Source: Ctenosaura bakeri (lineage: Eukaryota; Chordata; Lepidosauria; Squamata; Iguanidae). Taken from it: a stretch of 64,000 nt of DNA. Below the pieces are notes generated by a model. The model was given only the letters and a program-made list of their open reading frames with translations. It was not told the DNA's origin and made no database searches. The stretch lies in assembly GCA_948474755.1 (NCBI GenBank), contig CAOLHI010001024.1, positions 1-64,000 of the forward strand. Direction: 5' to 3'. Positions within the stretch are counted from its first letter, which is position 1; every line of letters starts with the position of its first letter. Below are positions 1 to 13,400 of this stretch, one piece after another. A program made the translations under genes and the position numbers.

Positions 1-52
1 ATCTATCTAATTTATATCCCACCATTCTTCCACGATGGGGTTCAAAGTGTTA
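1..52 (-). repeat. L2/CR1-like LINE 3' end
   Basis: Antisense of the common squamate LINE terminus (GGGATATAAATTAGATAG-like). It continues left of the window. Confidence 0.5.
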
Positions 53-509
53 TGTGTAACACTTTACACATTTAGGGCTAAATGTAATCATTTGTCCTGA
101 CTACAGTAGACCCACTGAATCAATGGGATTTACTTAGGTCAAGCAAATCTAGCGAATCTACTCTAGTTGAGACTAACAATTGACTTTATTCTGCGTATTA
201 GAGTCACTAATAAAAACAAAATCATATCATTACATAGTACTTCAAATAGCCTAAGTAGTTCACAATAGATAGGTAACCAATTTGAGTATAAGGTCAGAGT
301 ATTTTCTTGGGCCTTGTTATTATAGGTTTTGAAAAGAACTCAAGACATTTCTTCGAAGGGTTAGACTCATGATATTAGTACAGTTAACAGAGAGGGATTT
401 GGAAGATACAAAAATCCTAGGGAATACAAATAATACAAAAATCCTAGGGAATACAAATATCACCCCACTTCATATGACAGTTGAGACTCCTGAAGTTCAA
501 AAGGCTTAT

Positions 510-557
<48 letters not shown>

Positions 558-584
558 CCTACCTACCTACCTACCTATCCATCC
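510..584. repeat. (CTAT)n/(CTAC)n microsatellite
   Basis: About 11 CTAT units pass into five CTAC units and then decay into CCATC. It is a compound, probably length-variable tetranucleotide array. Confidence 0.95.
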
Positions 585-1336
585 GTCTGCCCGAGTAGGA
601 CTTCTGTTTGCAGAAGTTAAGCTGATCGCTCCAATTTACCCAGAACAAACAGGATTTAATTTCACAGACCTCATTTTCAAAACTAGTGTTAACTTGATTG
701 TTTTCTACTTTTATTGGCTAGCTGCTTATGCACTAGGTGGCGGGGTGTGTGTGTTGCAGTGCTGTACCAAAAGTGGTGAATTGTACCACTCTGTTCCTAC
801 TGTTCCAGAGGCCCTTGCTCCATGGTGCTAGAGAGAAACCCAATGCCCAGTCCCCAGGCCCAGGATACTGGGGCCTAATTGGCTTTGTGTATGCTGTTTG
901 GATATGGTGCTATCCCCTAAAGAGGGCAGGAGCACCAACAAGTTCCCATTAAATTTGAGAATTTTGAATGTCATAACATGATGCAAAACTTCTAAAATGT
1001 CTTCAAAAATGCCCACACTTTATCAGCAGTTGCCCTAATATGTGTACAAAAGGGTGGGCTACAAATGTTCTAAACAATCAAATCGTCTCACTGTGCAATA
1101 TCATTAAAAATACTCATAACCATGTAGTTGCTCTGTATTACAGAGTGCAGCATTCAACAATATGTTTCTTAGCTTCAATCTAATTTAGAACAAACTATAC
1201 TACAGCATATCTTCAGTTTTCTACTTTTTCATTTGCTTCTGCTGCATAGCCATGCATCCTGATACCTCCCTATACTGGTTTAAAAATAGTCATGTTCAGC
1301 TTTATATGGCTTACAAACTCTTTAATATAAACTTAC

Positions 1337-1466
1337 AATATTTACAACTCGTAAAGACTTCAAGCACATTTGGGGCAGGCAACCCATTGCAGAGAGATCA
1401 GGATAGGCTCCTTCTTCTAACACGTACTGATTACCAGAGAAGTCTTCCTTATCATATGCAATCCAG
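1337..1466 (-). CDS. CRYBG1: CRYBG1 exon: beta/gamma-crystallin motif 10
   Basis: 130 nt. After the split Ser codon come WIAYDKEDFSGNQYVLEEG, YPDLSAMGC and LKSLRVVNI, ending in phase 0 at GTAAGT. It is colinear with human motif 10. It is the last exon I can find. Motifs 11-12, the ricin-type lectin domain and the stop codon are expected left of the window. Confidence 0.93.
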
Positions 1467-4400
1467 CTACAAGAAAAGAAGAAAATGAGAATGTTGCTGT
1501 TCCATGGCTTCAGGTCATTTCTGACTTATTGCAACCTTAAGGTGAACTTATCATGGGGTTTTCTTGGCAAGAAATATGCAGAGGAAGTTTGTCGTTGCCT
1601 TCCTTCGAGCCTAAGAGTGTATGATTGCAAGAAAGACAAAATAATAGGTACTGGAACAAGATCACTGTGTAACCTCAGCTTGCTGATCAGATAAGGCATG
1701 CATTGGACCTAACACACCAGTTCTAATTCCCCTAATGATGGCTGATGACAGGCACAAGGTAATACAGTAAAATATGTAAAATGTAGATTCCTAACCCCAA
1801 CCTCAATGGCTAATTCAAAATGAAGATGGCTACATTCTACAGTGAGGGAGGAGTAATTTGACATACATTCACTGCATTCTGACCCATTTATTTTCAAGAT
1901 AGAAAATATGTTTTCAAATCATTTCTAGCACCCTTTGAAATGTATCCTAATTTTTTTTCACAGTCACTCCCTATGGGATTATATTTAAAAAACAGATGGT
2001 ACTTCTCAAAAAAGAAGACACAGCTTTCAACTGAGCTCCACTGACATCACCAGCTACACTGACCCCACAAAGATATGTACATTGATATCAGAAAGTGTGC
2101 ATAGTCTAGTGAATAGGGCCAAGACCATCTATGTCTGTCTCATACTCCGAAATTTCCTTCCATAGGCAGCCATGTTACTAGACTGGGATTCACTGATTCA
2201 GCTTCGTACTCACCTGCCAGATAATACTTTTGAAGACTTAACAGGAAATGCCTCCTCAATTTGAGAAATGTCTGTCTCAAATATTCGACTGTTACCCTGG
2301 AACTCTGGCTCTGAAAAGAACTGGACCTTTAAAGATAAAGTAGACCTTATTCACTAAACGGTACATTCAGCCACGTATAAAGCAACCACTTATGACCTAT
2401 GAACAGTCTGGATGAACCTATAACCTGTGAACTGGATGAGATCTCATCAGGAAGGCATACCATAAAAGTTTCATGGACAGAACTAAGCTACTTCTCTCCT
2501 CTCACCCCCTTAACAAGTCAACTTTTAGTTGTTGCATCCCCTAGTCCACTGCCATTTTGCAGCCAATGAAGGGCACAGGGCATCAGCAAAGTGTCTAGAT
2601 ATGTTCCTACATCCAGACACAGAATGCTGACATCATCTGATAAGAGCACTTGAAGGACCACAGATATCTCAGTGGATGACGTCATTGCTCTACACCTGGC
2701 CGTAAGAGCATAGCCAGATGCTTCTCTGATGTTCCCCACTCTCCAGCAGCTACTAAACATCTGCAAAGTGGGGGCTCTAGCAGCTTAAAAGGGAGTCCTG
2801 AGAATGGGTTGGTTATTGTACAAGGCCAACAGAGAATCTCAACATTCAGAAAGATCCCCCCCCCACTCAGAAGACATTATATAATGATATCCATATTGGA
2901 TTTGCACTATCATAAGTCACTAAAATGATCCCGGCCTTTATATTTAAAATCTATCTTACGCTAAAGAAACCATTATTTCCAACAGTCTCCACCTGATGTC
3001 TCTGATGAAATTTTTTTTTATGAGGTTATATACCAGCTCAGTTCCCTGACCCACAAGCAAAATTCTTGTTCTAGCAAGGTGATGAACTATTTTAATTCCT
3101 TATTGCCGGGTATACACAAATTAACCTGGCAGTCACAAGAACATTCTCTGATCTGGCAAACACATGTCACAGTGCAGATTAAAAGTCTGGCTAGGCCTGA
3201 TTTGACTTAATGCTAGCTGGTGGCATTTAAAATCTGTGGGAACTCTACAGCTCAGTGGTTCTGCAGGGGGTGAGTTCTTGCCCATTACTGTGTCTGTAGT
3301 TCGGGAGAAAGAAGTAGCTCATTCCTTCTGCCATGCTTGATTTGGAAGCAGAGAACCCTCCCTGCTTCCAAATAATTCTAGTGCTCAGTGCAGTGACAGC
3401 CAAGACACTATATTACAGGAATTTTGGCCAGAATCCTGTTGGGCAGAGTTGCAAACTCATACCTGTTTCATATTCATGATCCCTATGTAGATCCTAGGGG
3501 ACATGAGGAGCAAGAAGTTCCCCAATCCTCACTCTCCAGGTAGCAGCTGATGTGATCAACAGGGGTCTGTTCTCCTGTTGATCAGGAAGCATCCGGCTGA
3601 TGGTCTCCCCAACCCCTCACAAGAATAATCTCTGGTGTGACAGGGAATTGTGACAGAAACCCTGCTTCTGCCTGTTGCACTGGAAATCACTCATGGGAGG
3701 GGAGGGGAATTGCAGTCAGCTGCTTCCTGATCATATCACAGAATTCTTTACAGGGGATCAGATTACTCTTCTCGGTGCTCCCACTCCTAACCGCCTATCA
3801 TTAGGACTAAGCCCATTATTCTCTCCATGGTCTATTTTTGATTTAGGCTAAGGATAAAGAATGCATCACTCTCCACAAGATGTTGCTCTACAACTCCTAT
3901 CAACACTGGCTACGTATGATGATGGGAGTTGCAATCCAACAGCACTATGAGAACCACAGGTTCCCTAAACTTCCTTTAGGCCATCATAGTGTAATTTCAG
4001 TTTGCTCTCTGTATTTACTTTGCAAGATGTTGGAATTTTTACCTTAAATTTCCCTGTATGGTCACTGGTGATGTCCTAAAATGTGTGGAGAACAAAGAAA
4101 AATAAGAAAACAGAAAAAAATGATGCTAGAAATATACAATGATAAATGAGTTAAAAGAATAAAAATGCAAGTATGAGGGAATAAAAAATTGTAATCATTT
4201 AAAAAGACTTTCTTACCAAAGTTATGGGCTGAACTGAAGATATTTTACAACTCTTGGCTCCCCAGGCCTCATAGCTGCAGTACATTCCTTTTTCAAGGAT
4301 GTATTGCTCTCCTGTAAAGTCAGGATTTTCATAAGCCACCCACCTGAAAAATAAGTCAACCACATTTTACTAGAATTTTACAAGCCCTTGCACGTCAGAA

Positions 4401-7400
4401 CTTTTCGCAAGCCTCTCACAAGCCTCTTTTGCAAGCTTTATATTGTAACCCTCTCAGTTCACATAGGACCCAACACCCACAATACACTAACATCACTGTG
4501 ATGGAGAAAAAAATAATAGCAAAGCATGACACTGTTGCAGACCTAGGGCAGTTTTCCAGTTTATGCTGTTATCTTGATTTCAAGACTACAGATATAAACA
4601 TTCTTCAGTCCAATATGCTGGCAAAAAAACCTAAGAGATCAAAGGACTTTCTATTTTGCTTTGTTATTTGGCTATATTGCTTGTCATACTACCATTTTCT
4701 TACACTGTGTCTACATATTCTTCTCCCAGGGTATGTCACTTTAAGTCATACAGGTAAAACCCGTTTTTCCTGCAACCATGTGAAAAGAATGTTTTTAAAA
4801 CTATGTATGAATTCTCTCAGAAAAATGTTTATATTTTGAATAGCAACACAGTGCACCCACCATACATGCAGGAGTTCCATTCCAGGAACCCTCACCTAAA
4901 ACAAAAAATGCAAATGCCCCATCACATTATCTTCAATGGATGCAACACGCACGCCCCCACATCACTGCAAGTGTCTGCCTCAGACATCCACTGACAATAA
5001 TTTGGACAGAAAGTTTCATGCCATCTTGCATTTGTGTGTGCAGAGTTTCCACCAACAGAGCGTGCATTGTAACTTATCATTCTTAGACCCAGACAGAGCT
5101 AGATATAACCAGGCCTTAAGGGTTTGGGTTTTTTTTGCAAATAACTTTAAACAATTATCAATAATTATTGATAAAACAATTAAAATTATTGATAAAGCAA
5201 TTATCAAACCAAAATATGTAGCACGAGAACATTGTTTCTTTTGTCCATATTTTGCTTCGCATTTTATGTTTATCATCTCCTCTCATTCTGATTCATTTTT
5301 CTCCATTCAACAGAGTGTTAACTAATCATCTGAGGTATATTCTTAAAAACACACCCAGATTGCCCTATAAACTTCTTAGCAGTCAAAGTGTCAGAAGTAT
5401 GAACAGTACATTAACCATAAAGTCTGTTCTGCAATGGGCATGTCTGCACTTGGAACATTATTTGCAAACTTCTGAAAACTAATCAGGCTTGGACTATATC
5501 TCAGACGCAGAGACTTCCATTTCTGCAAACAGTAGGCTTTACTGTCAATATAAATCCCATATAATAAAAATTTAGTCATAGTGTTTCAAATTGAGAATCT
5601 AACCATAGAACAACTGTTTTGTTTCCTCGTTCTACAGTAAGATCTCCATTAAAACATGTTGAGTGCTTGTTGCCAGTACAGGTTTTCCTCCCTGTCATTG
5701 TTAACATGTAACAGCCTTGGGTCTGGGCTAGCCACATACCCACAGGAATCCTGTACTATTATTCAGACATCACAGAAACTACTTTGGAACCAGGAAAAAC
5801 ATGTTGATCAGATAGCTCCTAAATTGTTCAAATATTAGCTGTCATCTGAGACATGACTCTCACGTGCTTGAAAGCAGAAGACAGAGTTAAAAACAATATA
5901 TATGTGGCAGTGATACATAAAATCAATGGTAACAAAAAGAGCAGAAATTCCTCAGTCTCTGAAAAATGCTAGCTTGGTTCAGATGTTTTACTTGTGGCTG
6001 CACAGCACTGCTACATACTCCCCCATGCTGTCTTAACATCGTGGACTGTTACCCAGAATTAAACCAGTGTTCCTTAGTCCAGATGTAATGTAGAACTCTG
6101 GCTTAATGCAATCCAGCATATCTGCATTGAAAAAAGGAACTAGTGCACATTCTTGTCTTCATATAACCAGGGCCTAACCCTAGATACACAGGGCTTTTAC
6201 TGGTATGTGAAGAAAAATTGTTATTAGAGACATATGTATGATAAGATGCTTATTGTTTCTATATACATTTTAATTAAGACAGTGTACCTCTCCTTCTATC
6301 CCCAGTGAGCTGGCCTACTTAGACTGCATGAAACTTCGACACACGGAGGATGTGTGGATAAAAAAGGCAGTAATATTACTGGTACATAACTGAATGAGTT
6401 ATACTGTGAGCCTATATGGGGCAACAGAAAGCAATGATCCAAGGGGTTGAAGAACTAGTAATGGTTCCTTTCCGTTGTAATGTTCCAAGTCCTCCTATTA
6501 TATTGATCTTTAATTCTGCTCTGTGTCTCTTATTTAACCTGTTTTTTACAGCTCAGACTGTCCATAAATCTTAGTCACATCAGATGTCACATTTTCAAAA
6601 AGTAAAAATGTCTGATAATTCATTTTTGTTTCTTTATAGCAATCTCTCACAGTCCAACATGATAATTTGTTTAACACCCAACACTTTCAACTACTCTTGG
6701 ACTTCACATTAAGACTCCTTTTTCTCCACACCCTATACCAAAATCAGTTTTTGCTTTATAACTAGGTTGATGAAGGGTTCTAGAAAACTATTTTGTGAGT
6801 TTTAGTTTGCTTTAAAAAAAAAAAAACCAATGTCACAACTATTTATAAGACTGTGATATATTCCAAGTGTCTTTGGGAAAACAAATAAATTGAGTTGCAC
6901 TCGGAACCTAGGATTACAGAAGTAAAGGCTCATGTTATTCATGAAACTACATTAATTAGTCATTTGTCACCTCAACAAAGAGAGCTATATGCAATCACTT
7001 ATCTGAACGTAAGCCCCACTGAATCCAATGGGGCTTACCATTGTGTAGACCTTTACAGGATTGCAACCAAAAATAATGAATATAAACAACAATAATTTTC
7101 TCTTTAGATTACTTGTGGATTTAGGGAACAACACAGTCAGAAAGATAGCTTTACGTATGCAAACTCTTCTCATTTTTAAAAATCAACACCTCCCTCTGTG
7201 CGCTGACTTAGCCACATATCTTTTCCAAGAACAAGTCACATTGATTTTACATTTGCACACACACAAACAAGCCTGGCATGTATGCAGCTAAAATAGTATC
7301 TGCTGCAATATGCCAATCAACACCTGGTTTGAAGCACACCTGGTTTGAAGCACACCTGGTTTGAAGCACACTGCTATGGAAAATATTAATCACAGGAGTT

Positions 7401-10400
7401 TAGGCATGTACAGTCTTTAACTGATTTGTCATTTCCTATCTACCATTTGACAAAACAGAATGTACAAAGAAAACTAAGTTGTAATACAACTTTCTGTGTT
7501 TCTGCCTTGTAGCTAAAACTAACCATCTCTTCTATGACTAAATGACCACTAGGAGTTTTGACAGTACTGAGGATGAAAGGGAAGACCTTTGGTTTTAATA
7601 CATTCAGGCCTTCTGAGCAGACTTCTGACAGACTACATCAAACTGGCAAATGAACCTGGAAACATTTTGTCACAGATGCAAAACAGTAACACGAATAGGC
7701 CTAGATCCTCTTTTAAGTCCTGATTAGAACAGACCCACTGAATTCATCAAATTTATCTATCTGTTGACTCACTAGTCAAGAACTGATTGACTAGGTCTAC
7801 TCTAGATGGGACCAATCAATAGGATGACAGCCAAATTCTCCAATGAAATTAATCATTTATACTCTTTAACCTTATGTAAGCTGCAAAGCAGTGGAGCACA
7901 TCTTTCATCATAAAGCTACGTATTACAATCCTTATTGTCACACAAAAAGTATCATTTAAGAGTAAAGTTCAGGGCACTGGATCAAGAATGTCATAATTTC
8001 ATTTGTTATGTTATCCACGACCATATGAAAAATTAACACATTCACCCAAGAAACAAGCACCATTAAAAAAAACCCCAGTATTACTTATATCCATAGAGGA
8101 TAGTTCTTACTCTGATCAGATAACAAACACAAAATGTAACCATCTAGTTACTCAGACCAGGTAACTGATACCTGTATATACTGTATGCAAAAGAAAAAAG
8201 AAAAAAGAAGTTTGACATCTGACTCCACTTACACTCCACTTAGCACATTAATTGATTGTGTCCTTAATCCATAGCCGGTATCCTTCAAATTGGAAATAAT
8301 TCCTAACACATTGATATTGGAACCTTTACTCCCAAAATCTTTTTCAGTATACATGATCATGTGAGGCTGTGCAAAACTCTGCAGAAAGAAACAAAACAAA
8401 GCAAAACCATCAGGGGACCAAAATACAGTTTAAGAACATCCTACTCATAAATTAGGCATCTTGTGTATAGGTATGAGAGACACCAGAATGGGGAGCTAAA
8501 CAAAAGGGACTCCTGGGATATGCTAGAAAGCTTTGGAGAGGAGTTGTTAGAAAAAACGGGCAAAATCAGCAGGGATCCCTGTTCTGTCAGTGTTCTAACT
8601 TCTCCCATAAGAAACTGCATTTATAATTTATAGTAATACAGAAGGTGGGGTGATCACTGGGATAAGGTGGTGCTTCCATCACATCCCAAATTGCCTCCCA
8701 GATGAACATACCTTCTAAAGATTCTGCACATCCAAATTTAGGCTTGTAATTCATGAGCCATAAAGCACCACTACACCACCCTGAAAATACTCAGCTTTGT
8801 TTGATTTTGGAAACTATGCTGCGCCAGGCATGGTTTGTGTCTGGATGACAGGCCAACAGGGAAGGAACACAAGAGGTCTTCAGGTAGGGCTACTCAGAAT
8901 TTCTGCCTGAAACTCAGGAGAATTAATATTGGTCACAGCTTTTAAGGTCTGACTTAGTTATAGAGCAGCTTCCTCTGTTCCTATATTCACATGGTTCCAC
9001 CGTCTGCTTCATTTCAGTAGGACTGTGCAAGCATGGCAAAAGATACCCTTCTTCTTCCCACCTTGAATTTTTTTTGTTTTGTTTTTGGATAGACAGACAG
9101 ACAGACATAAACATGCAGGGTGTGTTTGTGTGATAGACTAAGTATCATGTCCCCACATGAATAATAGAAATTGCCTTGCTAAAGAGGGCAATAGAACATC
9201 TATAGGAAAACAGCAGTTCAACACACCCACAATATAAAAAATATAGCACATATTAGATGTTTTTCTAGGTCTGCATTTGTGTTGCATAATTCTTAAACTT
9301 ACCCCTAGAACAGGCCGCAGTGACTGCACCTGCTCATCATAACCACCCCAGTCCATCCATTCCTGGTATTCTCCTTCTTCCAGTAAATATTGGTGTCCTG
9401 AAAAGTCAGGCTTCTCATATGCAACCCATCTATGAATGGTAAGAAAAACTCTTTTTAAAAAAACTCTTTTACGGCAGTATTATACATGCTTACTCAGAAG
9501 TGAAATCCCATCCAGTGCAGGTAAGTGGGTTACATCCACATCGGCAACAACAAATTAAATATAATTCTTAATTTATCTACACTTGTAAAAAAAAAAATGC
9601 AGTGTGCTTAACCATAGGCATAACCCACTATGTTGTATTTATATTTACTCAGCTGCAGTTCCATACAAACTAACTTACAAGGTTTTAGTAGGATTTATTT
9701 TTGATGGCAATTGACAGCAATGCATTTAACATATAAACACAACAAACTGCTATCTAATTTCCAAAATATCCACAAATTATGAGGACAGGTATATCTTTGC
9801 ACAAAAATGTATATTGCACATTATTAACAAGGTTTCGCTCATTAAAGGAAATATGGATAACATCATATTTTTAAGCGTTGGATCTAGACTAAGTCATGGG
9901 CCCTTTTCGCACGGGCCTTTGCGCGCGCGATAGCCCCATGAGCCTCGCGGGAGTGGGAGCGTTGCTCCACACGACGCACTCCCACTTCCGCCCGGCTCAC
10001 GGGGCTGAAGCGGCGTGAGCGCGGGTTTTTTGATTTTCGCGTACAAGCGAAAATCACCCCGCTCTCGCGCAACGCTCCCGGAGCCCACCCGCAGTTACCT
10101 TTCATGCAGAGCCTCCAGGAGCCGGCCGGGTCGCGCTTCCTTCCCTCCGCCCCTGCGGAAGGAAGGAGCGGGGTGGGGAGGTAGCGCGACGGACGCGCTG
10201 CCCGCTTCGCGCGCGCGGGGGAGGAATCCGGCGCGCGCGCGGGGGGAGGAATCCGGCGCGCGCGCGGGGGGAGGAATCCGGCGCGCGCGCGGGGGGGAGG
10301 AATCCGGCGCGCGCGCGGGGGGAGGAATCCGGCGCGCGCGCGGGGGGGAGGAATCCGGCGCGCGGGGGGAGGAATCCCCCGGCGCCGCGCGCGCGGGGGG

Positions 10401-13400
10401 GGGAATCCGGCGCGCGCGCGCGGGGTGGGAATCCGGCACGAGGTCTCCCGCTTCGCACGGGGGAGGGCGGCTTGCGCGACAAGCCTCCTTTGGTGCCGCT
10501 TCCCCGCTGGTTCCTTCGCCTGCGGAAGGAAGGAGGGGGAAGCGGCAGCCTCTCGGACGAGCCTTCTTGCGCTTGCCGGCCTCCCCCGCTTGCGCTAGAA
10601 GCCTCAGTGCGGAAAGGGCCTAGTTAAACCAGAATAGGTCTATTCTGTAGACTAAGTGCCACCAACATGACATTAGCCATGACTAATTTAAGTCCCAACA
10701 GCCAGCATGGTATAGTGGTTTGAGCATTGGACTACAAACCTTGGAGATTAGGGTTTAATAACCCGCTAGGCCATGAAAACCCACTGGGTGACTTTGAGTA
10801 CGTCACACAATCTCACACCCAGAAAACCTCATGTTAGGTTTGCCTTAGGGTCCCTATAAGTCGAAAATGTCTTGAACGTACACAACAACAACAACAGCAA
10901 CAGCAACAACAATAATTTAAGTCCCAAAGATTTCAGTGGGTCTGGATCCAACTTGTTCTGCTTTATCCACTGCACTCCTTGGAATATTATTTTTTTCTCC
11001 TTTTCATTTGCTTTGTATACATAGGTTGCAAAGACTCTTGACAGGTTATGATCCATCATTCTGTGCATACAGACAACCTGGCTGTCTTTCTGATTCACAA
11101 GCCACAAGTACATCTATCAGATGAAATGGCAACGGTTTTTAAATCTTACTACTTACACTCCTGCTTTCACTTTTATGGATCCTATTGATGTTAGCTGCCC
11201 TTTTTCCAACTCTGCTGATTCATTCTTCTGATTTCCTTCTTCAGCCAGAGTAACTAATTCTGACTCAAGTTCTGTGTGTTTCCCTTCAAAGAATGGCTTC
11301 TCATAAATTATTACCTTTAGAAAAACAGGTGTGTAATAGTAAAGTTTTAATACTGTGCTTTCCCCAAGAGGTCTCTAAGGCAGACCTATAAAATAAGCCT
11401 TCACAAAAAAGCTGTGAAAGTGGGTGCAGCAGTGTAGAAGACTTTGGGAGGCAGAAGACAAAGTTCCAGCACTTTGGCAGAAGTATGATTGTGAAAGATT
11501 GGATCCTGAGACCACATTGGAAACAATTCACAACAGTATTACAGTATTACAGAAATGAAAGCAAACAAATTGAATACAAGTAAAAAAATAATAATAAAAA
11601 AAATCCAAGACTACCAATTTTAGCCTAAAGATAAAATCCCATAATATTGACTTCCAATTTATAAGAATATAATTGTTAGCCAAACCAAGGCTAAAACCTA
11701 AAAGAATAAAATTGGAATGACAAATAGTCAAACTTTTCCAGTTCAAACTTTTAGATTTGCCATACCTTGCTATTGCCATATAAAGGAAGTAGAAAGTATT
11801 AAAATCTTGACATCCCTGCTTAAAAGCTTGTCTTCTGGAAAATGGGGAGTTAATTCTATTTTTTAAATAATTTTTTCCCCTCAAATATCTTGACTTGATC
11901 ATTAAACAAACAATGGAGAGGGCTCTCAATCTCATTTGATTCACAATGACAAAAGGCATATAGGATTATTTTAGCTAGTCTGCCTTCAAGAACTGTAAAA
12001 GGCATTACTTAAAACCAGGCAACAACTACTTCCTTTCTCAGACTGAATATAAAAAGTGCTATGGACTTGAAATATATTTAAGTAGATTATAATAGACGGA
12101 TTATCTTTTCACATTTGAGCACTGCAAAATCTTCCTACAGAAATGCAACATGACTGCATAATTTGTAACATCATTTGTAACATAATGCATCACAATTCAC
12201 AACACATCAATCTTAGGATATGTTCTTTTTCTGTAGCAAACAGGTTTTTTAACAGCCAAGCTTATTCAGCAAGCATTTCACAGTTTAGTACTAAGCTTCT
12301 TCTCTCAGGCCATTTCTGCACTAGGCTGTTATAGCGCTATGATTCCACTTTCAACATCCTATGGAATCCTGGAGTTTGCAGTATAGAGAGAGGCTGGCCG
12401 GCCCCTTCTGCACTGCAGTACTGCAAACCCCAGGATTCCATAGGATATTGAAAGTGGAATCATAGCACTATAACAGGCTAGTGTAGAAATGGCTTCAATG
12501 AACTGAAAACAAAAGTATCACTTAAAATTTTTTTATCAAGTGACCCTCTGGTATTATTTTGAATTTTTGTCAGTGAGAAATTAAAGTCTGGCATGTTACA
12601 GTACATATTCTGTACAGTAATTCACAACATTTGTTTTGGATTTACAGAAAATGTATAAATAGCAAATATTTCAGAAAACAGAACTGCAATTTGGAGGATT
12701 CCATGGAGACATATTTGGCAAACTATAAATGTTGTCAGCAATAAGCACTGTCTATGCGCTAATAGTTATTCACATGATAGGCAACATTATGAATGGAAAT
12801 ATTATTAAAAATTTAGATCTAGAGATACTTATTTATCCTGCATCTTATTAGTTAAAAAAGTAAATCAGACATTGAAATATTTTACCTTTGGGCTTTCAGG
12901 ACATTCAACTTTACGACCACCCTACAAAAAATGGAAGAATTAAAAAAATCACTGGGAAATAATTTAATTTTCATTTTGTTAAAAATGTTGACATCATAAC
13001 TCAAGAGTATTCAGTACTTCTTAAATTGTTACAGTTAAAATGAGGAACTTTTTGAATAAAATAGAAATACTCCTTTAAATTCAGTAAAACTACAATTTCA
13101 CAAAATGTTAAAAATTACAATTACTAAGTGCTCAAAATGGAAGCAAAAATATATGTATTGCATCCTTGTCTTCCTCTGGAAGAAACTGTTTGAATTCAAT
13201 TATTTCAGGGGGGAAAAGACTTCTTGAAACTGTCTTTAGCTATATAAATCCTAAAAGATTTTAGAATAGACTGTGAGACTGGGCTATATGATCAGTTTCC
13301 AATGCATATATTTCATGTATCATTATCTCACCATTTTCAAAGGCCTCAAGGATCTAATGTACGCTTCTTTCTTTTCCCAAAATGAAAGATAAGGATATTC

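Larger units (their letters stand above)
1..1336. other. intron after motif 10 (incomplete)
   Basis: It holds the LINE end, a tetranucleotide array and a copy of the CAATGGGATTTACT motif near 121-135. No further CRYBG1 exon was recognised on the minus strand. Confidence 0.6.

Noticed and set aside
4429..4839. 136-codon plus-strand frame
   Set aside because: Intronic, opposite strand to the gene, no splice signals, irregular composition.
7320..7370. CRISPR-like direct repeats
   Set aside because: Head-to-tail units without spacers in a vertebrate intron: a minisatellite.
8757..8865. functional 5S rRNA gene
   Set aside because: Too many substitutions in the internal control region and no T-run terminator directly after it.
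10015..10623. 202-codon open frame and overlapping minus-strand frames
   Set aside because: Arg/Gly/Glu/Pro runs are produced by the GC-rich minisatellite. All frames are open because stop codons are AT-rich.
11528..11959. 143-codon minus-strand frame
   Set aside because: Hydrophobic, AT-driven composition inside an intron, no homology and no splice sites that fit the CRYBG1 phases.
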